DNA of 5,931 bases, from NCBI GenBank assembly GCA_910585615.1, contig CAJUFO010000142.1, positions 1-5,931 of the forward strand, read 5' to 3'. Positions 1 to 5,924 of the stretch are shown in pieces. The translations under genes were made by a program, and so were the position numbers. Source of the stretch: an uncultured Acetatifactor sp. Lineage in GTDB: Bacteria; Bacillota; Clostridia; Lachnospirales; Lachnospiraceae. Position 1 is the first letter of the stretch, and every line of letters begins with the position of its first letter. The notes beneath the pieces are model-generated. The model was given only the letters and a program-made list of their open reading frames with translations, was not told the origin of the DNA and made no database searches.

Positions 1-7
1 CTTCCGC

Positions 8-677
8 TTACTCTATTCTCCCCAGCATAGCTGGGGGATTAGGGTTTTCATTCAGCCATCGGAAACTTTCTTTTTCCTCTATTGGCTTGGAACGTTTTTG
101 CTCCCTTGTTCCAGAATCATCCTTTCGCTTTTCGCGCGTATTTGTTTCCTGATAAATAATACCCATCCCGCATCCCACAGCAAGCCTGGACACATTGATT
201 CCATGTGCCTCCAACGAGGATATGGCCATGTCCGGAAATCGGCAGGGATGGATGGTTCTCCACCCTGGCGCAGACCGGGCAGATATTGCATCCCCCGGCC
301 CCCAGGTGCAGGATGCGCACAAAGGAATCCTCATTCACCGCTTCCGCCATCCTCCGGATCAGGAGGTTGTGCTTCTTCGCGGCCTCCTCCATGCCTTCTA
401 TGTCATAGCTGTCCTCCAGCATCCCTATGGTCTGGTAGACGACCGCGTAGTCGAATGTGCGTATGGTCTTCATCAGCGTATCGATGTCGCCCACGTCCGG
501 TGGACAGGTCCAGCATTTGCCGTATCTCCCGCAGGTGTTCTGCTCGCACAGGCTCCGGAAGCCGGCATCCGTCTCGATTTTGGATACAGGGATCGCTGCA
601 GCATGATCCGCCCCCAGCTCCAGCGCCTTCTTCACCAAATTCTCTAAAATTTCGGTATCTGCAATTTTTTTCACCAT
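8..677 (-). pseudogene. DUF2284 predicted metal-binding protein, frameshifted by a 4-bp duplication
   Basis: Cysteine-rich DUF2284 family protein (COG5423 type), cytoplasmic, predicted to bind a metal or Fe-S centre; no reaction is firmly known. The start at 677 has a strong AAGGAGG site at 688-682. Residues 44-60 hold the first cysteine group (C44, C49, C55, C58 followed by PP) and GAGGC130-NIC133-PVC136 begins the second. The family then expects a PCRFP motif, but this frame reads HPSLP and runs on to a stop at 117 with an unrelated tail. The PCRFPDMAISSLEAHGINVS segment is present in another minus frame that stays open to 8. The break is at 246-255, where ATCC occurs twice in tandem; removing one copy restores ENHPCRFPDM. 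The last part after CGMG does not look like the usual family ending, so a second lesion is possible. It lies 38 bp after the URO-D-like frame, as last gene of the operon. Family call is firm; inactivity is inferred, and a sequencing error remains possible. Confidence 0.8.
20..36. repeat. Perfect 7-bp hairpin with ATA loop
   Basis: CCCCAGC, loop ATA, GCTGGGG. It lies near the end of the minus-strand operon, inside the frameshifted tail of the DUF2284 reading frame. No T-run follows on the minus strand, and on the plus strand TTTT comes only several bases later, so it is a poor intrinsic terminator. Similar short GC hairpins occur at ends of IS200/IS605-type elements, but nothing else in the window supports that here. 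Confidence 0.5.
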
Positions 678-715
678 TCAGCCTCCTTAGGGATCCCATT
701 GGGCAGGCTCCCAGG

Positions 716-1348
716 TCATACCTTTATCCTCTTGATTTCCTCCGCATAGTACTGCACCAGCTCGAAACTGGAGCCGGGCATGATCCTGTGGTCGGGACAC
801 GGAAGGAAGCCGCCCAGGGAGGCCAGCCGCTTCATGCGCTCAATCTCCGCGTCCACAGCCGCCTTGTCCTTGCGGAACGCGGTCTTGTCCATGCCTCCCA
901 CGCCCAGCATGCCCTTGCCGAATCTGTTCCGGGCCGCCTCGAACTGATCCCCCCACACGCCTACCTCGATCGGGAACATGGTGTTCACCCCGTTTTCGAA
1001 CCAGGTGGGCAGGAGCTTTTCCGTCACCCCGTCGCAATCCAGCGAAATGATATCGATTCCGTACTGGCAGCACAGATTGTTCCTCTTCCTATAGTGTTTC
1101 GCGCAGAGATCCTCAAAGATATCTGGCGAAAGCAGAGGGCCGTTCTTGAAGCTATCCTCCAGCTTCAGCTTACGATTCCCGTTTTCTCCTTCACGGAGTC
1201 CAGTTCTCGCGTTTTTCCAGGAAATCTCTTTGTGGGACAGTTCACTGAGCTTCCAGGACGCAAGGGCGCCATATTCCAGAATCACATTATTGACGATATA
1301 CTTGCATTCATCCCTTGTGCATTCTCCTGACAGTCTTAGCGCGCTCAT
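716..1348 (-). CDS. Chimeric ORF: Panacea (DUF4065) C-terminal fragment fused to C-terminal half of a URO-D family protein
   Basis: A 210-residue open frame made of two unrelated pieces. Residues about 10-64 (IVNNVILEYGALASWKLSEL, then SHKEISWKNARTG and GENGNR) match the C-terminal pattern of Panacea/SocA-like antitoxin domains: a helix, YG.LS.W.LSELTH.E.PW, then GE..NR. Residues about 66-210 match the second half of the uroporphyrinogen decarboxylase superfamily: NGPLLSPDIF, a DCDG strand at 105-108, FPIEV, GGMDK at 151-155, and GGFLPCPDH at 179-187. Full URO-D-like proteins run about 330-400 residues and form one barrel, so the N-terminal half of the barrel is missing and enzyme activity is unlikely. 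The start at 1348 is chosen because its ATG overlaps the permease stop as ATGA; an in-frame ATG at 1411 would overlap the permease by 67 bp. The joint lies near 1150-1165. The URO-D half is confident, the Panacea half fairly so. Whether this is decay or a selected fusion cannot be told from sequence. Confidence 0.75.
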   Translation of the reverse strand: MSALRLSGECTRDECKYIVNNVILEYGALASWKLSELSHKEISWKNARTGLREGENGNRKLKLEDSFKNGPLLSPDIFEDLCAKHYRKRNNLCCQYGIDIISLDCDGVTEKLLPTWFENGVNTMFPIEVGVWGDQFEAARNRFGKGMLGVGGMDKTAFRKDKAAVDAEIERMKRLASLGGFLPCPDHRIMPGSSFELVQYYAEEIKRIKV

Positions 1349-2253
1349 CCTTTTACGGAACCAATCATGACCCCCTTCACGAAATACTTCTGGATAAAAG
1401 GGTAAATGCACAGTACCGGCACGGTAGATACGATGATGACGCTGTATTTCAAGGTCTGGGCCAGGCGCATCCTAGCTTCCGTGGCAGCCGCGTCCAGGCC
1501 TTGCATGTCGTTCAGGGTCATCTTGTTGGACATCAGTATGTCGCGCAGGAAGGACTGCAGCGGCATGTACTCCTGCTTGTTGATGTAGATCAGCGCGGTG
1601 TAGAAATCATTCCAGTGGCCCACCGCATAATACAGCGCGATGACCGCTATGATGGGCTTGGACAGGGGCAGCACCACCCGCATCAGATACTGGAAGGAAT
1701 TCGCGCCGTCCAGCTCCGCCGCGTCCTGCAGGGTAGACGGTATGCTGTTGATGAAATATGTCCTGGTGATGATGACATTGTAGATGGAGCAGGCTCCGGG
1801 GATGATCATGGCCCATGGCGAATTCACCAGGCCTACCTTGTTCACCACAAGATAGGTCGGAATCAGCCCGCCGCTGAAATACATGGTCAGCATGAACAGG
1901 AACATGAAGAAATTGCGGGGCATGAAGTCCTTTCTGGAAAGCGGATAGGCGGCACAGATTGTAACGACCAGGTTCACAAGGGTTCCTACCACTGTATAGA
2001 AGATTGTGTTCCGGTAGCCAGTCCATATCATCTTATATTTCATCAGCTCTTCATAGGCCATCAGCGTGAAGCCCTTTGGAAGCAGGATTACGTTTCCGTT
2101 CCATACTTCATTCGGATTGCTCACGGATGCAATCACCACGAACCACAACGGCCAGACAAAAATAAGCAGCAGAAAAATCATGACCGCCACATTGACGCCG
2201 TCGAATATTTTGTCGGAATAGGAACGTTTTACATGCATTGTTTTATCTCTCAT
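1345..2253 (-). CDS. Carbohydrate ABC transporter permease, LplC/YtcP type
   Basis: Inner-membrane permease of a carbohydrate importer (binding-protein-dependent, MalG/LplC-like branch); pairs with the LplB-type permease encoded just upstream. With a start at 2253 it has 302 residues, normal for the family. Hydrophobic spans are visible near residues 20-43, 83-103, 114-134, 147-163, 200-218 and 271-285. The cytoplasmic EAA loop that contacts the ATPase is at 178-197 (DAAELDGANSF...VVLP). The C-terminus KYFVKGVMIGSVKG is the typical family ending, so the gene is complete. Start choice: AGGAGG at 2267-2262 lies 8 nt before the ATG at 2253, but only 2 nt before the ATG at 2259; a more upstream ATG at 2283 would overlap the previous gene. 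The gap to the LplB-type gene is 13 nt. No ATPase gene is nearby; such systems usually share a MsmX-like ATPase encoded elsewhere. Substrate cannot be read from the sequence. Confidence 0.93.
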   Translation of the reverse strand: MRDKTMHVKRSYSDKIFDGVNVAVMIFLLLIFVWPLWFVVIASVSNPNEVWNGNVILLPKGFTLMAYEELMKYKMIWTGYRNTIFYTVVGTLVNLVVTICAAYPLSRKDFMPRNFFMFLFMLTMYFSGGLIPTYLVVNKVGLVNSPWAMIIPGACSIYNVIITRTYFINSIPSTLQDAAELDGANSFQYLMRVVLPLSKPIIAVIALYYAVGHWNDFYTALIYINKQEYMPLQSFLRDILMSNKMTLNDMQGLDAAATEARMRLAQTLKYSVIIVSTVPVLCIYPFIQKYFVKGVMIGSVKG

Positions 2254-2261
2254 TCTCATTC

Positions 2262-2267
2262 CCTCCT
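2262..2267 (-). promoter_or_regulatory. Ribosome binding site deciding the LplC-type start
   Basis: AGGAGG on the minus strand, overlapping the first base of the upstream stop codon (TGA, 2269-2267). It is 8 nt from the ATG at 2253 and 2 nt from the ATG at 2259, which favours 2253 and suggests translational coupling to the LplB-type gene. Confidence 0.75.
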
Positions 2268-3232
2268 CAGAACAGGCTCTCATCAGCCAGCTTTTTGCTC
2301 AGCTGGTTGGCAGTGACAATCAATATGACATTGATGACTGAGTTGAACAGCCCCACAGCCGTGGAATATCCGTAATCGCTGTTGATCAGTCCTACTTCAT
2401 ACACATACGTGGAGATGACTGAGGCTGCGCTTTTGTTCAAGGTATTCTGCAGTAGGAAAACCTTTTCAAATCCTACGCCCATCAGAGACCCCATCTGCAA
2501 AATCAACAGCATGACAATGGTAGGCTTGATGGAGGGCAGATCCACATGGATGATTCTCTGCAGCTTGGTAGCCCCATCCACGATAGCGGCTTCATGAAGC
2601 TGCATATCCACGCCTGAAAGCGCCGATATGTATATAATGGAGCTCCAGCCCATTCCCTGCCACACACCCGTCCAGACGTAGATGGACTTGAACCACCCGG
2701 GCTTCGATAGGGCGTCCACAGGCTCCATCCCCAAGAAACCACGGATTATATTGAAAATACCCGAATCCGTGCTCATGAAGATTGTTATCATGCCACACAT
2801 AACCACAGTGGAAATAAAGTAAGGGGCATAAGAAACCATTTGGACCGTCTTTTTCAGGTACTTGTTTTTCACATAATTGAGCATCAGAGCGAAAATGATT
2901 GGAATCGGAAATCCTGCCAGAATGCTGTATACGCTGATTCCAAGTGTATTCATCAGCAGAAGCTTGAAATTATAGGCACTGAAGAAACGCTTGAAATGTT
3001 CGAAGCCCACCCAGGGGCTTCCGAGGATACCCTCTTTCACGCGGTAATTTTTGAACGCAAGCTGTATGCCATACATGGGCGCGTAGGCGAATACCGCATA
3101 ATACGCCACTACAGGAAGAATCATCACATAAAGAATCCAATTCTTCTGCATGTTCTTCCATAGCCTCACCAGAAAGCTTCCGGCTGTCCCCTGATTTATA
3201 AGCCCTTTTTCGCGCTTCGTCTTTCCCGCCAT
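2267..3232 (-). CDS. Carbohydrate ABC transporter permease, LplB type
   Basis: Inner-membrane permease of the LplB (COG4209) branch, forming the translocation pore with the LplC-type partner. It has 321 residues, a normal family length. The N-terminus is basic (MAGKTKREKG), followed by a first membrane span at about 32-56 that ends in the APMYGIQLAFKNY block typical of this branch; further spans are near 96-120, 133-153, 184-204, 238-255 and 289-308. The EAA loop is at 214-233 (EAAIVDGATKLQRIIHVDLP). It ends KKLADESLF, the usual ending. The start at 3232 is preferred over an in-frame ATG at 3280: AAGGAG at 3244-3239 is 6 nt before it, and the extra 16 residues from 3280 would be encoded by the stem-loop in the gap. 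It follows the binding-protein gene by 86 bp and precedes the LplC-type gene by 13 bp, so the three form one operon. Confidence 0.93.
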   Translation of the reverse strand: MAGKTKREKGLINQGTAGSFLVRLWKNMQKNWILYVMILPVVAYYAVFAYAPMYGIQLAFKNYRVKEGILGSPWVGFEHFKRFFSAYNFKLLLMNTLGISVYSILAGFPIPIIFALMLNYVKNKYLKKTVQMVSYAPYFISTVVMCGMITIFMSTDSGIFNIIRGFLGMEPVDALSKPGWFKSIYVWTGVWQGMGWSSIIYISALSGVDMQLHEAAIVDGATKLQRIIHVDLPSIKPTIVMLLILQMGSLMGVGFEKVFLLQNTLNKSAASVISTYVYEVGLINSDYGYSTAVGLFNSVINVILIVTANQLSKKLADESLF

Positions 3233-3258
3233 AAGACTCTCCTTTCTTATCCGAAAAT

Positions 3259-3286
3259 GGAGGGATAGGAAAACCCTCATCCCTCC
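3259..3286 (-). repeat. Stem-loop between binding-protein and permease genes
   Basis: Inverted repeat GGAGGGAT (3259-3266) and ATCCCTCC (3279-3286): a perfect 8-bp stem with a 12-base loop, within the 86-bp gap. No T-run follows on the minus strand, so it is not a full terminator. Stem-loops at this place in sugar-transport operons often stabilise the upstream binding-protein mRNA and reduce permease expression; that role here is inferred. Confidence 0.6.
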
Positions 3287-3318
3287 GCATGCTTATCCCT
3301 CTATACGGCTTCCGCGCT

Positions 3319-4986
3319 TCACTTGACCGCTGCCTCATAGGTCTTCTGGTAGATTTCAGCCAGCTTCGAGGCCCCCATGGTCTCCATGGTCGCAAGATAA
3401 TTGTCCCAGCTGGACTCCAGCTCCAGTTCCCCGATGCAGACCTGAGCCATATACTGGTCTATATACTCGTCGATGTCCGTCTTATACACGGCGATTTCCG
3501 CATTGTCCTCCTCGGAATATGCCATCATCGGAAGGGGAACCTTTCCCAGAGCTGCTATCCTCTGACGCTCATTGTTCAGATAGACCTCATCCGCATCCAC
3601 CTCCGGAGACATCTCAAACCAGAAATCGGGCTGTATGGAAGGATGGTTCTGCATTCCCTGGATGGTAGCGCTGGAGCGCACGGTTGCAATGTCGTCGCCA
3701 TGGCCGTTTCCGGTTATCCATTCCCACTTTCCGTCCTCCGCCATCTGATAAGTCTCACCCTCTACGCCCATCCAAGTAAGGATGCCACCTTCCTCCCCGT
3801 AGAAATAATCGGCCCAGGCTAACAGCACCTCCGGATGTTCACAGGCATCAGTGACTGCCAGGGCTCCCGGATTGATGCCTGTGATGATAGGGTAGATTCC
3901 CTCATAAAATGGAGTCAGGGCCGCATAATCGTCATCATTGTCCCGCCCTACGATCAGAAATGCCCCCATGTTCCAGAAAGAGCCGTACACATCTCCTGCC
4001 TGCCCCGTGGCGGCCTGCTGCTCCTCCGTCTGGGTGAAGGAGCTCTTCTCCAGAAGTCCTTCCTGATACAGCTTCGCCATATAGGCCACATACTCCTTAA
4101 AGATATCCGATGTGGGGATATAGACCAGCTCACCGTCGATTACGCCTGTCTTGGTCTTCCTGTCAAAGCCGAAATCATAATATTGCAGCAGCCTGTAATA
4201 ATCTCCTCCATACAGGCTGTACGGGATTTCGTCATCGGGGTCTCCATTGCCATTTGCATCCTGCTCCTTGAAGGCCTTCAGCACCTGATAGAGCTCCTCA
4301 AGGCTGGTTGGCTCTTCCAGATTCAGGTTTTCCAGCCACTTTTTGTTCAGCCAGTACAGGCCGCTCTCACCCCGGGCGGAAATCCCCGGAAGGGAATAAA
4401 TGTGGCCGTCAGGGGAGGTCAAGTACTGCCATCCGTCCAGTTCGTCCAGCTTAGCTGTCAGGTTCGGCATATATGCATGAATCAGATCCTCCAGAGCAAT
4501 CAGGATTCCCTGTCCGCCGTATTTTGTCAGATCCGCCAGCTCTATTCCTGATTTAAAGAGCATGTCCGGATACTCCCCGGAGGCAAGCATCAGATTCCGC
4601 TTCTCCGTCAGGTCGGCAGACAGTACATTATCAAATGTAATATTGATATTTGCTCTGGACATGGCCTCCTGCATCGCCAGCGTATCCGGCAAGGCATAGG
4701 ACTGGTTCATGCCGGAGAAGGATGTGAACTCCATCTTCTCCGCAAGCGGGAAGGTGACTGCCTCTGCCAGGCCTCCCTCCTGTCCGCCGTTCTCCCCGGT
4801 GCTGCCCGCCCCTGATTCTCCTGCTTCCTTTTCAACCGATTCTACTACTTCCGCGGATGAGGATTGGTTCCGGCTGTCCTGGCTATCTTTTTCGGAAGCC
4901 GCATCCGGCTCAGAGCCACACCCGGCCATCATGGATACAACCATGGCTGCCGCCAACAATAATGCTGTTGCTTTCCTGTCTTTCAT
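3319..4986 (-). CDS. Lipoprotein extracellular solute-binding protein of a carbohydrate ABC transporter (LplA/YtcQ-like)
   Basis: Captures the substrate outside the cell and delivers it to the two permeases encoded downstream. It has 555 residues, within the large LplA/YtcQ-type class. Residues 1-23 are a lipoprotein signal: basic MKDRK, a hydrophobic stretch, and lipobox MAGC with the lipid-anchored cysteine at 23. Residues 24-75 are a Ser/Gly/Glu-rich linker, then the binding domain starts around 80. DANGNGDPDDE at 243-253 is the Ca-binding-loop-like DxNxNGD segment common in this family, and SLP plus YWLNKKWLENL at about 198-221 are also typical. The C-terminal repeat of short helices (WDNYLATMETMGASKLAEIY) is the usual family ending. 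The start at 4986 has AAGGAG at 5000-4995, 8 nt upstream. It is the first gene of the operon, transcribed from the promoter at 5060-5088. Ligand is unknown; the family takes oligosaccharides and related glycosides. Confidence 0.93.
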   Translation of the reverse strand: MKDRKATALLLAAAMVVSMMAGCGSEPDAASEKDSQDSRNQSSSAEVVESVEKEAGESGAGSTGENGGQEGGLAEAVTFPLAEKMEFTSFSGMNQSYALPDTLAMQEAMSRANINITFDNVLSADLTEKRNLMLASGEYPDMLFKSGIELADLTKYGGQGILIALEDLIHAYMPNLTAKLDELDGWQYLTSPDGHIYSLPGISARGESGLYWLNKKWLENLNLEEPTSLEELYQVLKAFKEQDANGNGDPDDEIPYSLYGGDYYRLLQYYDFGFDRKTKTGVIDGELVYIPTSDIFKEYVAYMAKLYQEGLLEKSSFTQTEEQQAATGQAGDVYGSFWNMGAFLIVGRDNDDDYAALTPFYEGIYPIITGINPGALAVTDACEHPEVLLAWADYFYGEEGGILTWMGVEGETYQMAEDGKWEWITGNGHGDDIATVRSSATIQGMQNHPSIQPDFWFEMSPEVDADEVYLNNERQRIAALGKVPLPMMAYSEEDNAEIAVYKTDIDEYIDQYMAQVCIGELELESSWDNYLATMETMGASKLAEIYQKTYEAAVK

Positions 4987-5027
4987 AATCGTCTCTCCTT
5001 TGCCATATTAGATTTTCAGATTCCCCA

Positions 5028-5039
5028 AGAGGCGCCTCT
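5028..5039. promoter_or_regulatory. 12-bp perfect palindrome, candidate operator in the transporter leader
   Basis: AGAGGCGCCTCT is a perfect palindrome lying roughly 14-25 nt downstream of the predicted transcription start of the transporter operon. It could be bound by a dimeric regulator and block elongation. The core GAGGCGC recurs at 5270-5276 in the leader of the divergent regulator gene. No known regulator is identified. Confidence 0.4.
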
Positions 5040-5059
5040 CCTATCAAATCTTGTTGTAA

Positions 5060-5088
5060 ATTGTAAAATCCCATGCCCGGCGAATCAA
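5060..5088 (-). promoter_or_regulatory. Sigma-A-type promoter of the transporter operon
   Basis: On the minus strand, -35 TTGATT (5088-5083), a 17-bp spacer, and -10 TACAAT (5065-5060). Each box is close to consensus and the spacer is ideal. Transcription would start near 5053, giving a leader of about 65 nt before the ATG at 4986. Confidence 0.65.
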
Positions 5089-5227
5089 GGCACATAATTT
5101 TTCACAGCCCTTTCAAAAGCTGCGACATGCCCTCTATAAGCCATCCGGCGGGCATCTCCCTTTTCCACCGCCTAAAATCCAAAAATATTTATCAAATTAT
5201 TGCGCCATCCTAATATTGTCCCGTTTC

Positions 5228-5256
5228 TTGCAAAACTATCAGAATCATTATATAAT
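5228..5256 (+). promoter_or_regulatory. Sigma-A-type promoter of the divergent regulator gene
   Basis: -35 TTGCAA (5228-5233), a 17-bp spacer, and a perfect -10 TATAAT (5251-5256). The expected transcription start near 5263 falls on the in-frame ATG at 5262, so that ATG cannot be the working start; this supports the start at 5292. Confidence 0.75.
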
Positions 5257-5280
5257 AAGACATGTCCGGGAGGCGCTCCA

Positions 5281-5286
5281 GGGAGG
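5281..5286 (+). promoter_or_regulatory. Ribosome binding site of the regulator gene
   Basis: GGGAGG followed by a 5-nt T-run spacer and the ATG at 5292. It fixes the start at 5292 rather than 5262, which has no such site. Confidence 0.75.
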
Positions 5287-5291
5287 TTTTT

Positions 5292-5924
5292 ATGAAAAAG
5301 ATAAGTACATCTCAATTACGCCATTCGCATCATACCCTGATGCATTATTTTCTGTCCTATTTTTTGCTTCTGAGCTTCCTTTTGATAAGCTTTTTCCTCA
5401 TCGTGCATGTCCAGTTGTCAAAGACCTATCTTGCCATGCTCAGCCAGAGGGCAGAGCAGCAGCTGAACCATGTCAAGGACCAGTTTGCTGGCGGCCTCTC
5501 ATCAATAGACCAGACCAACAGTTCGCTCGCCAGCAACATCAACCTCATCATGCTGCATTACACCAACGATTCCTGGCTTCAGTACCTTGCCGTCCGGGAG
5601 ATAAAATCTTACGCCACGGCAAACGACCTGGTAGAATGCATCGTATATTACGATAAGCTGAACGATGAAATCTATACCTCCGGTAAGCATGTGCTGTATG
5701 AGGACGGTGTCTTCTCGATTTTCAACAACGGAAAATCCGTGGCCTTCTGCCCTGATACGTATGAGGACTCCATAACCAACCAGTTGATCCACATCGAAAG
5801 CAGTGAGACATCCTGCCTGCTATACTACCCATACAGCAATCCGGGCAGCAACTATGTCATCTTCTATATCATCAACGAACTGAACCACTACCGGCTAAAG
5901 CCGGTAGGTTCGGTGGGCTGCTGA
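5292..5924 (+). pseudogene. Membrane-anchored sensor regulator (AraC-type or histidine kinase), N-terminal part only, interrupted
   Basis: The 210-codon frame is only the sensor end of a much larger protein. Residues 1-16 are cytoplasmic and basic, about 17-40 form one membrane span (FLSYFLLLSFLLISFFLIVH), and 41-196 form an extracellular sensor domain with a starting helix rich in Q and K. The layout and the block HYTNDSW...EIKSYATANDLVECIVYYDK fit the dCache-like sensors of membrane-bound AraC regulators (one-component) or YesM-like histidine kinases found beside LplABC transporters. Such proteins run about 550-780 residues with a second membrane span and a C-terminal DNA-binding or kinase domain; all of that is missing here. 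The host coding seems to end after FYIINE (about 5879). The following codons belong to two hairpins, and TGA at 5922 lies in the loop of the second. It is divergent from the transporter operon and probably controlled it. Which effector class it belonged to cannot be decided from this part. Confidence 0.75.
5888..5907. repeat. Perfect 8-bp hairpin with TAAA loop
   Basis: CTACCGGC and GCCGGTAG around TAAA. It lies inside the last codons of the truncated regulator frame, which is unusual for coding sequence, and it is the stronger of the two tandem hairpins. Confidence 0.85.

Larger units (their letters stand above)
4987..5291. other. Divergent intergenic control region
   Basis: About 305 bp between the two divergent start codons. 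It holds a sigma-A-like promoter in each direction (-10 boxes at 5060-5065 and 5251-5256), a leader of about 65 nt for the transporter operon with a 12-bp palindrome, and a short leader of about 30 nt for the regulator. TTGTAAA occurs twice in tandem at 5054-5067, overlapping the minus -10 box. No gene, riboswitch or convincing catabolite (cre) site was seen in it. Confidence 0.7.

Noticed and set aside
88..113. TGGAAC ... GTTCCA inverted repeat as operon terminator
   Set aside because: The stem is only 6 bp with a 14-base loop, and no T-run follows on the minus strand.
98..1330. Long plus-strand open frame of 410 codons opposite the DUF2284 and URO-D-like genes
   Set aside because: It is rich in Pro, Arg, Ser and His without any recognisable domain, has no ribosome binding site, and lies antisense to two genes whose minus-strand proteins match known families.
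1349..1411. Upstream in-frame ATG at 1411 as start of the URO-D-like chimera
   Set aside because: It would overlap the permease by 67 bp, and the added residues are a shadow of the conserved permease C-terminus; the ATGA at 1348 is the simpler coupled start.
1315..2316. Plus-strand open frame of 333 codons opposite the LplC-type permease
   Set aside because: Antisense shadow of a clear membrane protein; His- and Gln-rich composition typical of reverse reading of membrane-protein codons, with no start signal.
5102..5118. Possible catabolite-repression (cre) site, minus-strand TTGAAAGGGCTGTGAA
   Set aside because: The central CG of the consensus is replaced by GG and the right half fits poorly.
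5262..5291. ATG at 5262 as start of the regulator
   Set aside because: It sits on the predicted transcription start only 5 nt after the TATAAT box and has no ribosome binding site, while 5292 has GGGAGG at the right distance.
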